Below, piece after piece: positions 1 through 8,506 of a stretch of DNA of 64,000 nt. The stretch comes from Anoxybacillus ayderensis. GTDB taxonomy: Bacteria; Bacillota; Bacilli; Bacillales; Anoxybacillaceae. Numbering within the stretch: the first letter of the stretch is position 1; every line of letters starts with the position of its first letter. The position numbers were made by a program, and so were the translations under genes. Under the pieces are notes generated by a model. It did no database searches and had not been told where the DNA came from. It saw nothing but the letters and a program-made list of their open reading frames with translations. The DNA lies in NCBI RefSeq assembly GCF_000833605.1, contig NZ_JXTG01000001.1:263312-327311 (forward strand), given 5' to 3'.

Positions 1-1
1 C

Positions 2-439
2 CTTTTCCAAGAAGTACGTGAGCAACGTGGATTAGCTTATTCCATTTTCTCTTACCACTCTGCATATCGCGACGGAGGAATGGTAACGATTTACGGAGGC
101 ACAGGAAGCCAACAGCTCGATCTTCTATTCGATACGATTCAACAAACGATCGAACAATTAAAACAAGATGGCATTACTGAAAAAGAGCTAGAAAATAGCA
201 AGGAACAAATGAAAGGGAACTTAATGTTAAGTTTAGAAAGCACAAATAGCCGCATGAGCCGAAACGGAAAAAATGAGTTGTTGTTAGGTCGTCATCGCTC
301 GCTTGATGAAATCATTGAAAGCATCGATCGCGTGACGAAGGAAAGCGTTGATCGGATGGCGCAAACGATTTTTACAGACGACTTCTCCGTTGCCCTTATC
401 AGTCCAGAAGGAATATTGCCAAAAAGCCTGCAGCAATAA
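2..439 (+). CDS. mlpA: M16-family processing protease, C-terminal part (MlpA/YmxG)
   Basis: Only the C-terminal part is present: the frame is open from the window edge and ends at the TAA at 437-439. The first residues (LFQEVREQRGLAYSIFSY) match the second half of M16 zinc peptidases of the mitochondrial processing peptidase type, where an R-x-x-RGLAY segment lies in the non-catalytic half. The zinc-binding HxxEH motif lies upstream of the window. Downstream ymxH and spoVFA are in the B. subtilis order, which supports the mlpA/ymxG assignment. The family is inferred to process or degrade peptides in the cytoplasm. The stop codon sits inside a terminator hairpin. Confidence 0.88.
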   Translation, partial: LFQEVREQRGLAYSIFSYHSAYRDGGMVTIYGGTGSQQLDLLFDTIQQTIEQLKQDGITEKELENSKEQMKGNLMLSLESTNSRMSRNGKNELLLGRHRSLDEIIESIDRVTKESVDRMAQTIFTDDFSVALISPEGILPKSLQQ

Positions 440-457
440 ACTTGCAGGCATTTTTTT
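426..457 (+). terminator. Intrinsic terminator overlapping the mlpA stop codon
   Basis: The arms GCCTGCA and TGCAGGC are separated by about 10 nt and followed by ATTTTTTT. The mlpA TAA codon lies in the loop, so the hairpin ends that transcript just before ymxH. Confidence 0.8.
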
Positions 458-498
458 ATGCCTTGTTTTCTACAATGATAAAGAAAGGGGGGCAACAT

Positions 499-735
499 GT
501 GCGACTAAGTGAACTGAGCGGAAAAGAAATTGTCGATATGAAAAGGGCAGAGCGGCTCGGCATTTTAGGACAGACCGATTTAGAAATTAATGAGCGAACA
601 GGGCAAATTCAAGCGCTCCTTATTCCAACAACAAAATGGTTTGGCTTTCGGAAAGAAGGGACAGATATACGTGTACCGTGGAGCCGCGTAAAAAAAATTG
701 GCTCTGATATGATTTTAATTGATATTGATGACTAG
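499..735 (+). CDS. ymxH: YlmC/YmxH family PRC-barrel sporulation protein
   Basis: This is a 78-aa protein with the typical family opening (RLSELSGKEIVDMKRAERLG) and a single PRC-barrel-like beta domain (GQTDLEIN, IPWSRVKKIGSDMILID). The GTG at 499 is chosen because it follows the strong ribosome site AAAGGGGGG and gives the family N terminus; the upstream ATG codons would add about 19 residues that overlap the mlpA terminator. Orthologues sit between mlpA and spoVFA in sporulating Bacillaceae. The exact biochemical role is not known. The gene has its own terminator. Confidence 0.88.
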   Translation: MRLSELSGKEIVDMKRAERLGILGQTDLEINERTGQIQALLIPTTKWFGFRKEGTDIRVPWSRVKKIGSDMILIDIDD

Positions 736-759
736 ACACCTCAAGCGGGTGTCTTTTTT
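734..759 (+). terminator. Intrinsic terminator after ymxH
   Basis: The arms AGACACC and GGGTGTCT surround a 6-nt loop and are followed by a T run. The hairpin begins in the ymxH stop codon and separates ymxH from the dipicolinate operon. Confidence 0.8.
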
Positions 760-770
760 CATTTTACGCT

Positions 771-800
771 CACCGTTTGATGACCGGCATCATAAGATGT
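771..800 (+). promoter_or_regulatory. Candidate sigma-K promoter of spoVFAB
   Basis: A CACC at 771-774 lies 17 nt (counted from its AC) before CATAAGATG at 791. This resembles the sigma-K pattern of an AC-containing -35 and CATAnnnTA at -10. In B. subtilis spoVF is transcribed by sigma-K in the mother cell. The last two bases of the -10 differ from consensus, so this is a candidate only. Confidence 0.4.
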
Positions 801-850
801 GAAAGTAACGATGGGCAAAAAACTAGATGTATAAGAGGGTGAATGAACTC

Positions 851-1753
851 ATGCTGACAGGAATGCACGTTGCGATCATCGGTGGGGACGCTCGGCAGCT
901 TGAAGTCATTCGGAAATTGATGGAACTTGACGCGAAATTGTCACTCGTTGGCTTCGATCAATTAGACCATGGCTTTGCTGGAGTAACAAAAATGAAAATT
1001 CATGAAGTCGATTTCCATGATGTAGACGCCATTGTTTTACCTGTCCACGGAACGAACATGGACGGTGAAATTCAAACGGTGTTTTCAAATGAAAAAATGA
1101 CATTTACAGAGGAGTTGCTTCGCCAAACACCAGCGCACTGCACCGTTTATTCAGGAATTACAAATGACTATTTAGATCGTGTCGTCAAGTCGGTTGGGCG
1201 AAAACATGTTCAACTATTTGAACGGGATGATGTGGCAATTTATAACTCGATTCCAACCGCAGAGGGAACGGTCATGATGGTGATTCAACATACAGATGTG
1301 ACGATTCATGGATCGCGCATCGCTGTTTTAGGGTTAGGACGTGTAGGCATGACGGTAGCGCGGACGTTTGCAGCTTTAGGTGCCCGAGTAAAAGTAGGGG
1401 CTCGCCGCTCTGAACATTTAGCGCGTATTGCAGAGATGGCGCTAGAACCGTTTCATTTAAACGATTTAGAACAACACGTGAAAGATATTGATGTTTGCAT
1501 TAATACGATTCCTCATCTCATTGTGACCGCCAGTGTCATTGCGAAAATGCCTGCCCACACGCTCATTATTGATTTAGCTTCAAAACCGGGTGGCACTGAC
1601 TTTCGATATGCTGAAAAAAGAGGCATTCAAGCATTACTAGCGCCGGGGCTTCCTGGCATTGTCGCTCCAAAAACGGCGGGGCAAATTGTCGCGAACGTAT
1701 TGTCGCAACTTCTTTCTGCAGATTTGAAAAAACGAAAGGAGAATAAAAAATGA
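851..1753 (+). CDS. spoVFA: Dipicolinate synthase subunit A (DpaA/SpoVFA)
   Basis: This 300-aa protein is the NAD(P)-binding subunit that, with DpaB, turns a product derived from dihydrodipicolinate into dipicolinic acid, the calcium-chelating compound of the spore core. It acts in the mother cell late in sporulation. The N terminus (VAIIGGDARQLEVIRKL) is characteristic. A second Rossmann motif (VLGLGRVGMTVARTFAALG) lies near residue 160, and the conserved end PGLPGIVAPKTAGQI is present. The ATG at 851 matches the family start MLTG and follows AGAGGGTG; the ATG at 827 would add 8 residues. It overlaps spoVFB by ATGA, indicating translational coupling. Confidence 0.96.
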   Translation: MLTGMHVAIIGGDARQLEVIRKLMELDAKLSLVGFDQLDHGFAGVTKMKIHEVDFHDVDAIVLPVHGTNMDGEIQTVFSNEKMTFTEELLRQTPAHCTVYSGITNDYLDRVVKSVGRKHVQLFERDDVAIYNSIPTAEGTVMMVIQHTDVTIHGSRIAVLGLGRVGMTVARTFAALGARVKVGARRSEHLARIAEMALEPFHLNDLEQHVKDIDVCINTIPHLIVTASVIAKMPAHTLIIDLASKPGGTDFRYAEKRGIQALLAPGLPGIVAPKTAGQIVANVLSQLLSADLKKRKENKK

Positions 1754-2343
1754 ACGTACAAGGAAAGCGCATTGGCTTCGGTTTAACAGGTTCACATTGC
1801 ACATATGATGCGGTCATGCCGGAAATTGAAAAATTAATTGCCAAAGGGGCAGACGTCATACCGATCGTTTCGTATACGGTGCAATCGACAAATACGCGGT
1901 TTGGCAAAGGGGAAGAATGGGTAAAAAAGCTTGAAGAGATGACAGGCCATCAAGTCATTGATACAATTGTAAAGGCGGAGCCGTTAGGACCGAAATTGCC
2001 GCTTGATTGTATGGTTATTGCCCCGTTAACAGGAAATTCAATGAGCAAATTAGCGAATGCGATGACAGATTCCCCGGTATTAATGGCAGCGAAAGCGACG
2101 ATGCGCAATCATCGTCCGGTTGTTGTCGGCATTTCGACAAACGACGCGCTCGGTTTAAATGGCGTGAATTTAATGCGATTAATGGCGGCAAAAAATATTT
2201 ACTTTATTCCGTTCGGTCAAGACGACCCGTTTAAAAAGCCAAATTCGATGGTCGCTCATATGCCATTGTTGCTTGATACGGTAGAAGCCGCGCTAGAAGG
2301 TCGGCAAATTCAACCGGTCATCGTCGAATATCGCCGTTCATAA
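1750..2343 (+). CDS. spoVFB: Dipicolinate synthase subunit B (DpaB/SpoVFB)
   Basis: This 197-aa flavoprotein of the phosphopantothenoylcysteine decarboxylase-like fold is the second subunit of dipicolinate synthase. The flavin-binding start (IGFGLTGSHCTYDAV) and the central APLTGNSMSKLANAMTDSP segment are seen. Its ATG overlaps the spoVFA stop codon by four bases, so the two subunits are co-translated. The next gene, asd, starts about 105 bp later; together with dapA these genes feed aspartate semialdehyde and dihydrodipicolinate into spore dipicolinate and into lysine/peptidoglycan. Confidence 0.96.
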   Translation: MNVQGKRIGFGLTGSHCTYDAVMPEIEKLIAKGADVIPIVSYTVQSTNTRFGKGEEWVKKLEEMTGHQVIDTIVKAEPLGPKLPLDCMVIAPLTGNSMSKLANAMTDSPVLMAAKATMRNHRPVVVGISTNDALGLNGVNLMRLMAAKNIYFIPFGQDDPFKKPNSMVAHMPLLLDTVEAALEGRQIQPVIVEYRRS

Positions 2344-2448
2344 ATAAACAGTTGAAAGAAAATTTATAAAAAACGTCTCTCCTTTATGAATGAATGTGCT
2401 AAAATAAATGATATTAAAATTGTCTATGAGTTGGAAGGAGAAGGAGAA

Positions 2449-3498
2449 ATGGAGCAAAAAGGATTGCATGTCGCAGTTGTCGGTGCAACGGGAGCTGTCG
2501 GACAACAAATGATTCAAACGTTAGAAAAAAGAAATTTCCCAATTGCTAAACTATCTTTACTTTCATCGGAACGTTCAGCTGGGAAAAAAGTGATGTTTAA
2601 AGGTGAAGAAATTGAAGTGCAAGCAGCAAAGCCAGAAAGCTTTGAAGGGGTGCATATCGCGCTATTTAGCGCAGGGGGAGCAGTATCTAAACAGCTTGCT
2701 CCGGAAGCGGTGAAACGTGGAGCGATCGTTGTTGATAATACGAGCGCGTTTCGTATGGACGAAAACGTGCCGCTCGTTGTTCCTGAAGTGAATGAAGCCG
2801 ATTTACATTGGCATAACGGAATTATCGCAAATCCAAACTGCTCAACGATTCAAATGGTCGTTGCGCTTGAACCGATTCGCCAAGCGTTCGGATTAAAGCG
2901 GGTCATCGTCTCAACATACCAAGCGGTGTCAGGAGCAGGAGCGCAAGCGGTAGAAGAGTTAAAAACACAAACAGCAAACATGTTGAATGGTGAGGAAGTC
3001 ACACCGGAAATTTTACCGGTTAAATCGGATCGTAAACATTATCCGATCGCATTTAACGCCATTCCACAAATTGATAAGTTTCAAGATAACGGATTTACAT
3101 TTGAAGAAATGAAAATGATTAATGAAACGAAAAAAATTATGCATATGCCTGAGTTAGAAGTAGCAGCAACGTGCGTGCGCATTCCAGTCATGACGGGACA
3201 TTCCGAATCTGTGTATATTGAAATTGAACAAGAGGGCGTAACGGTTGATGAGTTGAAAGCATTATTAAAAGAAGCGCCTGGCGTTGTATTGCAAGACGAC
3301 CCAAGTGAACAGTTGTATCCGATGCCGCTATATGCAACGGGACAAAACGACGTATTTGTCGGTCGTATTCGTAAAGATTTAAATTGCGACAAAGGGTTCC
3401 ATTTATGGATCGTTTCTGATAACTTGTTAAAGGGCGCGGCGTGGAACTCTGTTCAAATCGCTGAAAGTCTTTTAAAATTAGGGCTTGTAAAAGCGTAA
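2449..3498 (+). CDS. asd: Aspartate-semialdehyde dehydrogenase
   Basis: Asd reduces aspartyl phosphate to aspartate semialdehyde with NADPH, the branch point for lysine, diaminopimelate, threonine and methionine. The 349-aa protein starts at ATG 2449 behind a double GGAGAAGGAG ribosome site. It has the NADP-binding [10 protein letters not shown] near the N terminus and the catalytic cysteine in [10 protein letters not shown]. The substrate-binding region has [15 protein letters not shown]. Upstream in-frame ATGs from 2386 would add 21 low-complexity residues and lack a good ribosome site. It is followed after 22 bp by dapG. Confidence 0.96.
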   Translation: MEQKGLHVAVVGATGAVGQQMIQTLEKRNFPIAKLSLLSSERSAGKKVMFKGEEIEVQAAKPESFEGVHIALFSAGGAVSKQLAPEAVKRGAIVVDNTSAFRMDENVPLVVPEVNEADLHWHNGIIANPNCSTIQMVVALEPIRQAFGLKRVIVSTYQAVSGAGAQAVEELKTQTANMLNGEEVTPEILPVKSDRKHYPIAFNAIPQIDKFQDNGFTFEEMKMINETKKIMHMPELEVAATCVRIPVMTGHSESVYIEIEQEGVTVDELKALLKEAPGVVLQDDPSEQLYPMPLYATGQNDVFVGRIRKDLNCDKGFHLWIVSDNLLKGAAWNSVQIAESLLKLGLVKA

Positions 3499-3520
3499 AA
3501 TCATCATCGAGGTGTTGACG

Positions 3521-4750
3521 TTGAAAATAATCGTTCAAAAGTTTGGCGGCACGTCCGTTCGTGATGAACACGGCCGAAATTTAGCGCGCAAACATATTGA
3601 AAAAGCGCTGCAAGACGGTTATAAAGTGGTTGTCGTCGTTTCAGCCATGGGGCGAAAAGGAGATCCGTATGCAACGGATACGCTCCTTAGCCTCATTGAT
3701 GGGGCGAATGCGCATGTGACAAACCGTGAAAAAGATTTATTGATGGCGTGTGGCGAAATCATTTCAAGTGTCGTGTTTACAAACATGTTAAATAAGTGTG
3801 GGGTAAAAGCGACAGCCTTTACCGGAGGGCAAGCAGGCTTTCGTACGAACAACGACCATACGAACGCGAAAATTATTGATATGCGTTGCGAGCGTTTGTT
3901 GCGTGCCTTAAAAGAGCACGATGTTGTCGTTGTCGCAGGTTTTCAAGGCGTTGCTGAAAACGGAGATGTGACAACAATTGGACGCGGAGGAAGCGACACG
4001 TCTGCGGCTGCACTTGGTGCCGCACTCGGTGCGGAATGGATCGACATTTTTACCGATGTGGAAGGCGTGATGACTGCAGACCCGCGCATTGTAGAAAACG
4101 CGCGACCGCTTGATGTCGTGACATATACAGAAATTTGCAATATGGCGTATCAAGGAGCGAAAGTGATCCATCCACGTGCAGTCGAGATTGCGATGCAAGC
4201 AAAAGTCCCACTCCGCATTCGCTCTACGTATTCCGATGCGCCAGGGACGCTTGTCACATCGATTGCGAAAAAAGGAAGCGATGTAAAAGAGCGGTTAGTG
4301 ACAGGAATTGCCCATGTTTCAAATATTACACAAATTAAAGTGCCAGCAAAAGAGGGACATTACGATTTACAAGCGGAAGTATTTAAGGCGATGGCGAATG
4401 AAGGAATTAGTGTCGACTTCATTAACATTTCGCCAAATGGTGTCGTATATACCGTATCGAGCGACATGGCGGATCGAGCGATTGCTACGCTACAAAAGCT
4501 CGGTTATGAGCCAATCGTCACGCGCGGCTGCGCAAAAGTGTCGACTGTTGGTGCAGGGATCGCAGGTGTTCCGGGTGTGACAGCAAAAATTGTTACAGCA
4601 TTATCGGAACGCGGCATTCAAATTTTGCAATCAGCTGATAGCCATACAACGATTTGGGTGCTAGTGAAGGAAGAACATTTAAAAGAAGCGGTCAATGCAT
4701 TGCATGATGCGTTTCAACTTGCAGAACAGAAACAATACGACTTTAGTTAG
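3521..4750 (+). CDS. dapG: Aspartokinase I, diaminopimelate-sensitive (DapG)
   Basis: The enzyme phosphorylates L-aspartate, the first step of the aspartate pathway. The 409-aa protein begins IIVQKFGGTSV, the kinase signature, with the ATP-site stretch TTIGRGGSDTSA in the middle. Two ACT domains occupy the last 150 residues and normally bind the feedback inhibitor; the isozyme assignment rests on gene order between asd and dapA as in B. subtilis. The start is TTG at 3521, placed 6 nt after GAGGTG and giving the family N terminus (KIIVQKFGG). Upstream GTG 3512 lies within the ribosome site. Confidence 0.95.
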   Translation: MKIIVQKFGGTSVRDEHGRNLARKHIEKALQDGYKVVVVVSAMGRKGDPYATDTLLSLIDGANAHVTNREKDLLMACGEIISSVVFTNMLNKCGVKATAFTGGQAGFRTNNDHTNAKIIDMRCERLLRALKEHDVVVVAGFQGVAENGDVTTIGRGGSDTSAAALGAALGAEWIDIFTDVEGVMTADPRIVENARPLDVVTYTEICNMAYQGAKVIHPRAVEIAMQAKVPLRIRSTYSDAPGTLVTSIAKKGSDVKERLVTGIAHVSNITQIKVPAKEGHYDLQAEVFKAMANEGISVDFINISPNGVVYTVSSDMADRAIATLQKLGYEPIVTRGCAKVSTVGAGIAGVPGVTAKIVTALSERGIQILQSADSHTTIWVLVKEEHLKEAVNALHDAFQLAEQKQYDFS

Positions 4751-4762
4751 GAGTGAAACATT

Positions 4763-5632
4763 GTGGTTCAATTTGGTCAAATTGCCACAGCAATGGTTAC
4801 CCCATTTGACAATAAAGGGAACATCGATTTTGCGAAAACGACGCAATTAGTGAATTATTTAATTGAAAACGGCACGGATTCACTCGTTGTTGCTGGAACG
4901 ACTGGAGAATCTCCAACGTTAACGACGGAGGAAAAATTGGCACTTTTTCGCCACGTGGTCGAAGTCGTTGACGGACGTGTGCCAGTCATTGCTGGAACGG
5001 GAAGCAATAACACACGCGCATCGATTGAATTGACGAAAAGGGCAGAAGAAATTGGTGTCGATGCGGTCATGATCGTTGCACCTTATTACAATAAGCCGAA
5101 TCAAGAAGGAATTTATCAACATTATAAAGCCATTGCAGAGAGCACGTCATTGCCTGTGATGGTGTATAACATTCCGGGACGGGCGGTTGTGAATATTTCT
5201 GTTGAAACGATTGTCCGCCTCTCGCAAATTCCAAACGTTGTCGCTGTGAAAGACGCAAGCGGCAATTTAGACGCGATGACAGAAATTATCGCAAAAACGC
5301 GTGACGATTTTATGTTGTATAGCGGAGATGACGGATTGACACTTCCTGTATTAGCTATTGGAGGAAGCGGTGTCGTTTCCGTCGCCTCGCACATTATCGG
5401 AAACGAAATGAAAGAAATGATTCAAGCCTTTATGCGCGGAGACAATAAGGAAGCAGCAAAGTTGCATCAGCGTCTATTGCCGATCATGAAAGCATTATTT
5501 GCCGCCCCAAGCCCTGTCCCAGTAAAAACGGCTTTACAGATGAAAGGGTTAGATGTCGGTTCCGTCCGTCTTCCGCTTGTGCCACTAACTGAGCAAGAAC
5601 GTTTGCAGCTCATGCATGTGTTACAAGGTTAA
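4763..5632 (+). CDS. dapA: 4-hydroxy-tetrahydrodipicolinate synthase
   Basis: DapA condenses pyruvate with aspartate semialdehyde for lysine, peptidoglycan and, in spores, dipicolinate. The 289-aa TIM-barrel protein shows GTTGESPTLT near residue 45, the active-site tyrosine in APYYNKPNQEG, and the Schiff-base lysine in VVAVKDASGN near 163. It starts at GTG 4763 after AGGAGTG, 12 bp behind dapG. A strong terminator follows, so this is the last gene of the asd-dapG-dapA group. Confidence 0.96.
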   Translation: MVQFGQIATAMVTPFDNKGNIDFAKTTQLVNYLIENGTDSLVVAGTTGESPTLTTEEKLALFRHVVEVVDGRVPVIAGTGSNNTRASIELTKRAEEIGVDAVMIVAPYYNKPNQEGIYQHYKAIAESTSLPVMVYNIPGRAVVNISVETIVRLSQIPNVVAVKDASGNLDAMTEIIAKTRDDFMLYSGDDGLTLPVLAIGGSGVVSVASHIIGNEMKEMIQAFMRGDNKEAAKLHQRLLPIMKALFAAPSPVPVKTALQMKGLDVGSVRLPLVPLTEQERLQLMHVLQG

Positions 5633-5662
5633 AAGAAAGGGAATTCATCCCTTTCTTTTTTA
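5632..5662 (+). terminator. Intrinsic terminator after dapA
   Basis: AAAGAAAGGG and CCCTTTCTTT pair around a 7-nt loop, followed by a T run. It begins at the last base of the dapA stop codon. Confidence 0.85.
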
Positions 5663-5735
5663 TTGTTGAATCAGTTATAATGGATGTAAGTGACTTTGAG
5701 CGGGTGAGTTTGTTTGACTGTAGGAGGCTTTGAAG

Positions 5736-7397
5736 ATGAAACAAGCAGAGAAAATTCGTGTATTTGCCCTCGGCGGCGTGGGAGAGGTAGGAAAAAATAT
5801 GTATGTCGTCGAGGTGGACGAAGACATTTTTGTCTTAGATGCGGGACTCATGTTTCCAGAGGACGAAATGTTCGGCATTGATATGGTCATTCCTGATATT
5901 ACGTATTTAGTGGAGCAACAAGAGCGCATTCGCGGCATTTTTTTAACGCACGGCCATGACGATCATATTGGAGCAATTGCGTATGTGTTACGAAAAATTA
6001 CTGTACCTGTGTACGGAGCAAAATTGACGCTTGCGCTCGTGGAAGAAAAATTAAAAGAGCAAGGGATTACATCGAAAGCAAAGCGCATCGAAATAAACGC
6101 GAATAGTGAAATTGTATTTGATAAGGCGGTCGTATCGTTTTTTCAAACAAACCATAGCATTCCAGATTGTCTCGGTGTAAGCATTCATACGTCACAAGGT
6201 GCCATTGTATATACGAGTGATTTTAAATTTGATCAAACGCCTGTTGGCATATGTCGTACTGATTTTGGTAAAATGGCACAAATCGGAGCGCAAGGCGTGC
6301 TTTGCTTACTATCCGATAGCACGAATGCGGAAAAACCGGGATATACGGGTTCTGAAGCGGTTGTTGGACAAGAAATTTCCGATGTCATTTACAATGCAGA
6401 TGGACGCATTATCGTTGCTTGCTTTGCATCAAACATTACGCGCATTCAACAAGTGTTAAATGCTGCACGCGATCATAGACGAAAAGTCGTTATTATGAGC
6501 CGTCATATGCATAAAGTGATTGATATTGCCGTGCGTCTAGGGTATTTGAAATTTGATGAAAATATGATCATTCCGATGAACGAAGTAGGTCGCTACAATG
6601 ATCGCGATTTAGTCATTTTAACGACAGGCAACCAAGGAGAACCAATGGCGGCGCTTGCACGCATGGCGAAACAGGCGCACAAATACATCAATATTAAAGA
6701 AGGAGACACAGTGATTGTCGCTTCTTCTCCAATGCCGGGACATGAATTGTTTATTGCTCGAACGATTGATGCGTTATACCGTGCAGGAGCGAATGTCGTG
6801 TACGGTCAACGTCAAGTGCATGTGTCTGGACACGGATACCAAGAAGAATTAAAGTTAATGATTAATTTCATGAAGCCAAAATATTTTATTCCGGTACATG
6901 GAGAATTTCGCATGCAAAAGGCGCATGGGAAAATTGCCCAAGCGGTCGGCATTCGCCAAGATGCAATCTTCTTAATTGAAAAAGGAGAAGTGATTGAGTT
7001 CCGTAACGGTCACGCCCGTTTTGGTGGAAAAGTGCCGAGCGGTCAAATTTTAATTGACGGATTAGGTGTTGGCGATGTAGGAAATATCGTGTTGCGCGAT
7101 CGCCGCTTACTTTCACAAGACGGAATTATGATTGTTGTTGTTACATTAAGTAAACAAGATAAGCGCGTTGTTGCCGGTCCGGAAATGATTTCTCGCGGTT
7201 TTGTATACGTGCGTGAATCAGAAACACTTTTTGAAGAATCTGTTAAAATTGTAAAAGAAATTGTTGAAAAAAGTATGGAAGATTATGTTGTTGAATGGTC
7301 TTCATTAAAAACAAACATTCGTGACGCATTGAGCCAATATTTATTTGAGAAAACAAAACGAAAACCAATGATTTTACCAATTATTATGGAAGTGTAA
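5736..7397 (+). CDS. rnjB: Ribonuclease J2
   Basis: This 553-aa protein is a metallo-beta-lactamase/beta-CASP ribonuclease that forms a complex with RNase J1 for mRNA decay and rRNA processing in the cytoplasm. The metal site THGHDDHIGA is near residue 75, with DSTNAEKPGYT and the SGH-containing beta-CASP/C-terminal segments. The length equals B. subtilis RnjB (about 555 aa), and the position between dapA and tepA is the same. ATG 5736 is chosen because TAGGAGG lies 8 nt before it; the TTG at 5730 is too close. A TATAAT at 5676 may be its -10 box. Confidence 0.94.
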   Translation: MKQAEKIRVFALGGVGEVGKNMYVVEVDEDIFVLDAGLMFPEDEMFGIDMVIPDITYLVEQQERIRGIFLTHGHDDHIGAIAYVLRKITVPVYGAKLTLALVEEKLKEQGITSKAKRIEINANSEIVFDKAVVSFFQTNHSIPDCLGVSIHTSQGAIVYTSDFKFDQTPVGICRTDFGKMAQIGAQGVLCLLSDSTNAEKPGYTGSEAVVGQEISDVIYNADGRIIVACFASNITRIQQVLNAARDHRRKVVIMSRHMHKVIDIAVRLGYLKFDENMIIPMNEVGRYNDRDLVILTTGNQGEPMAALARMAKQAHKYINIKEGDTVIVASSPMPGHELFIARTIDALYRAGANVVYGQRQVHVSGHGYQEELKLMINFMKPKYFIPVHGEFRMQKAHGKIAQAVGIRQDAIFLIEKGEVIEFRNGHARFGGKVPSGQILIDGLGVGDVGNIVLRDRRLLSQDGIMIVVVTLSKQDKRVVAGPEMISRGFVYVRESETLFEESVKIVKEIVEKSMEDYVVEWSSLKTNIRDALSQYLFEKTKRKPMILPIIMEV

Positions 7398-7420
7398 AAC
7401 AACATGCTCAAAGTCAAGAA

Positions 7421-7447
7421 AACACCTGCATTTCGCAGGTGTTTTTT
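7421..7447 (+). terminator. Intrinsic terminator after rnjB
   Basis: AACACCTGC and GCAGGTGTT pair around ATTTC and are followed by TTTTT. Confidence 0.85.
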
Positions 7448-7504
7448 GTATGAACAAGACGATGTTCACGTATACTAACGACATCATGTAACAGAAAGGG
7501 GATT

Positions 7505-8221
7505 ATGATGGAAGAACGAGATGTACCTCAAGAGGAAACAAAACCATCTCCGGCAGAAAACATTGTTCAGCTCGGTCAAACAAATGTCCCGCAGCTTTCT
7601 TCCGATTCAACGGTCCATTGTTTAACGATTGTCGGACAAATTGAAGGACATATTCAATTACCACCGCAAAACAAAACGACAAAATATGAACACATTATTC
7701 CGCAAATTGTAGCAATCGAACAAAATCCGAATATTGAAGGATTGCTTGTCGTATTGAATACAGTTGGAGGAGATGTTGAGGCGGGGCTAGCCATTGCAGA
7801 AATGTTAGCATCGATGTCCAAGCCGACTGTTTCTATTGTGCTTGGTGGAGGACATTCGATCGGAGTGCCAATTGCGGTATCGTGCGACTATTCGTTTATC
7901 GCAGAAACGGCGACGATGACGATTCACCCGATTCGTTTGACGGGTCTTGTCATCGGTGTCCCGCAAACGTTTGAGTATTTAGATAAAATGCAAGAGCGCG
8001 TTGTCAATTTTGTTGTGAAACATTCAAATATTAGTGAAGAAAAATTTAAAGAACTCATGTTTTCTAAAGGAAATTTAACACGCGATATCGGAACGAATGT
8101 GGTGGGAACAGATGCGGTAAAGTACGGTTTAATTGACGAGGTCGGAGGGCTATCGCAAGCGATGCGCAAATTGCGGGAATTCATTGATCATTCTAAGCAA
8201 CAAGGGGCGATGTTACAATGA
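7505..8221 (+). CDS. tepA: ClpP-like protease TepA (translocation-enhancing protein)
   Basis: This 238-aa ClpP/crotonase-fold serine protease belongs to the TepA/YmfB family. B. subtilis TepA degrades spore SASP proteins during outgrowth and was earlier linked to protein secretion. The nucleophile is expected in the [18 protein letters not shown] segment near residue 117, and the [17 protein letters not shown] segment corresponds to the ClpP NSPGG turn. Tandem ATGs at 7505 and 7508 follow GAAAGGGG; either may be used. It overlaps ylzJ by ATGA. Confidence 0.92.
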   Translation: MMEERDVPQEETKPSPAENIVQLGQTNVPQLSSDSTVHCLTIVGQIEGHIQLPPQNKTTKYEHIIPQIVAIEQNPNIEGLLVVLNTVGGDVEAGLAIAEMLASMSKPTVSIVLGGGHSIGVPIAVSCDYSFIAETATMTIHPIRLTGLVIGVPQTFEYLDKMQERVVNFVVKHSNISEEKFKELMFSKGNLTRDIGTNVVGTDAVKYGLIDEVGGLSQAMRKLREFIDHSKQQGAMLQ

Positions 8222-8442
8222 TTTTACATACGATCGTTCCGGAATTTATCGTTTTTCAAACGAATGAGGCGGAGTATAAAAAACAACGCACGGTCCAATA
8301 TAACGGGGTGTCTTTACTTGTGCAACAAACAGAAACGAATGAGTATGAAATTGTGCGGGTGCTAAGCAGCGATCCACAACATTATTTAACGTATGAACCA
8401 GGCACAAAACTTTATGCGACATCACTACAATTTATGGTATAA
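8218..8442 (+). CDS. ylzJ: YlzJ-like protein
   Basis: This is a 74-aa protein of the YlzJ family, always found between tepA and spoIIIE in Bacillaceae. It begins [14 protein letters not shown] and has no recognised catalytic motif or membrane segment; the function is unknown. The ATG overlaps the tepA stop (ATGA), so the two are translationally coupled. A TATAAT sequence overlaps its stop codon (8438-8443), and a terminator follows at 8450. Confidence 0.9.
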   Translation: MILHTIVPEFIVFQTNEAEYKKQRTVQYNGVSLLVQQTETNEYEIVRVLSSDPQHYLTYEPGTKLYATSLQFMV

Positions 8443-8449
8443 TAAGAAC

Positions 8450-8481
8450 AAGCAGCCACGCTTCACTGTTGGCTGCTTTTT
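8450..8481 (+). terminator. Intrinsic terminator after ylzJ, before spoIIIE
   Basis: AGCAGCCA and TGGCTGCT pair around an 11-nt loop, followed by TTTT. It lies 26 bp before the spoIIIE ATG. Confidence 0.75.
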
Positions 8482-8506
8482 CACCTTATATGTTGGAGTG
8501 GGCGAA

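Noticed and set aside
2344-2448. Possible lysine riboswitch before asd
   Set aside because: The 105-bp gap is too short and lacks the long structured leader of L-box RNAs; no terminator stem is seen.
4135-4580. Two overlapping + strand frames inside dapG (4135-4338 and 4308-4580)
   Set aside because: They are shadows in other frames of dapG, which is complete and uninterrupted.
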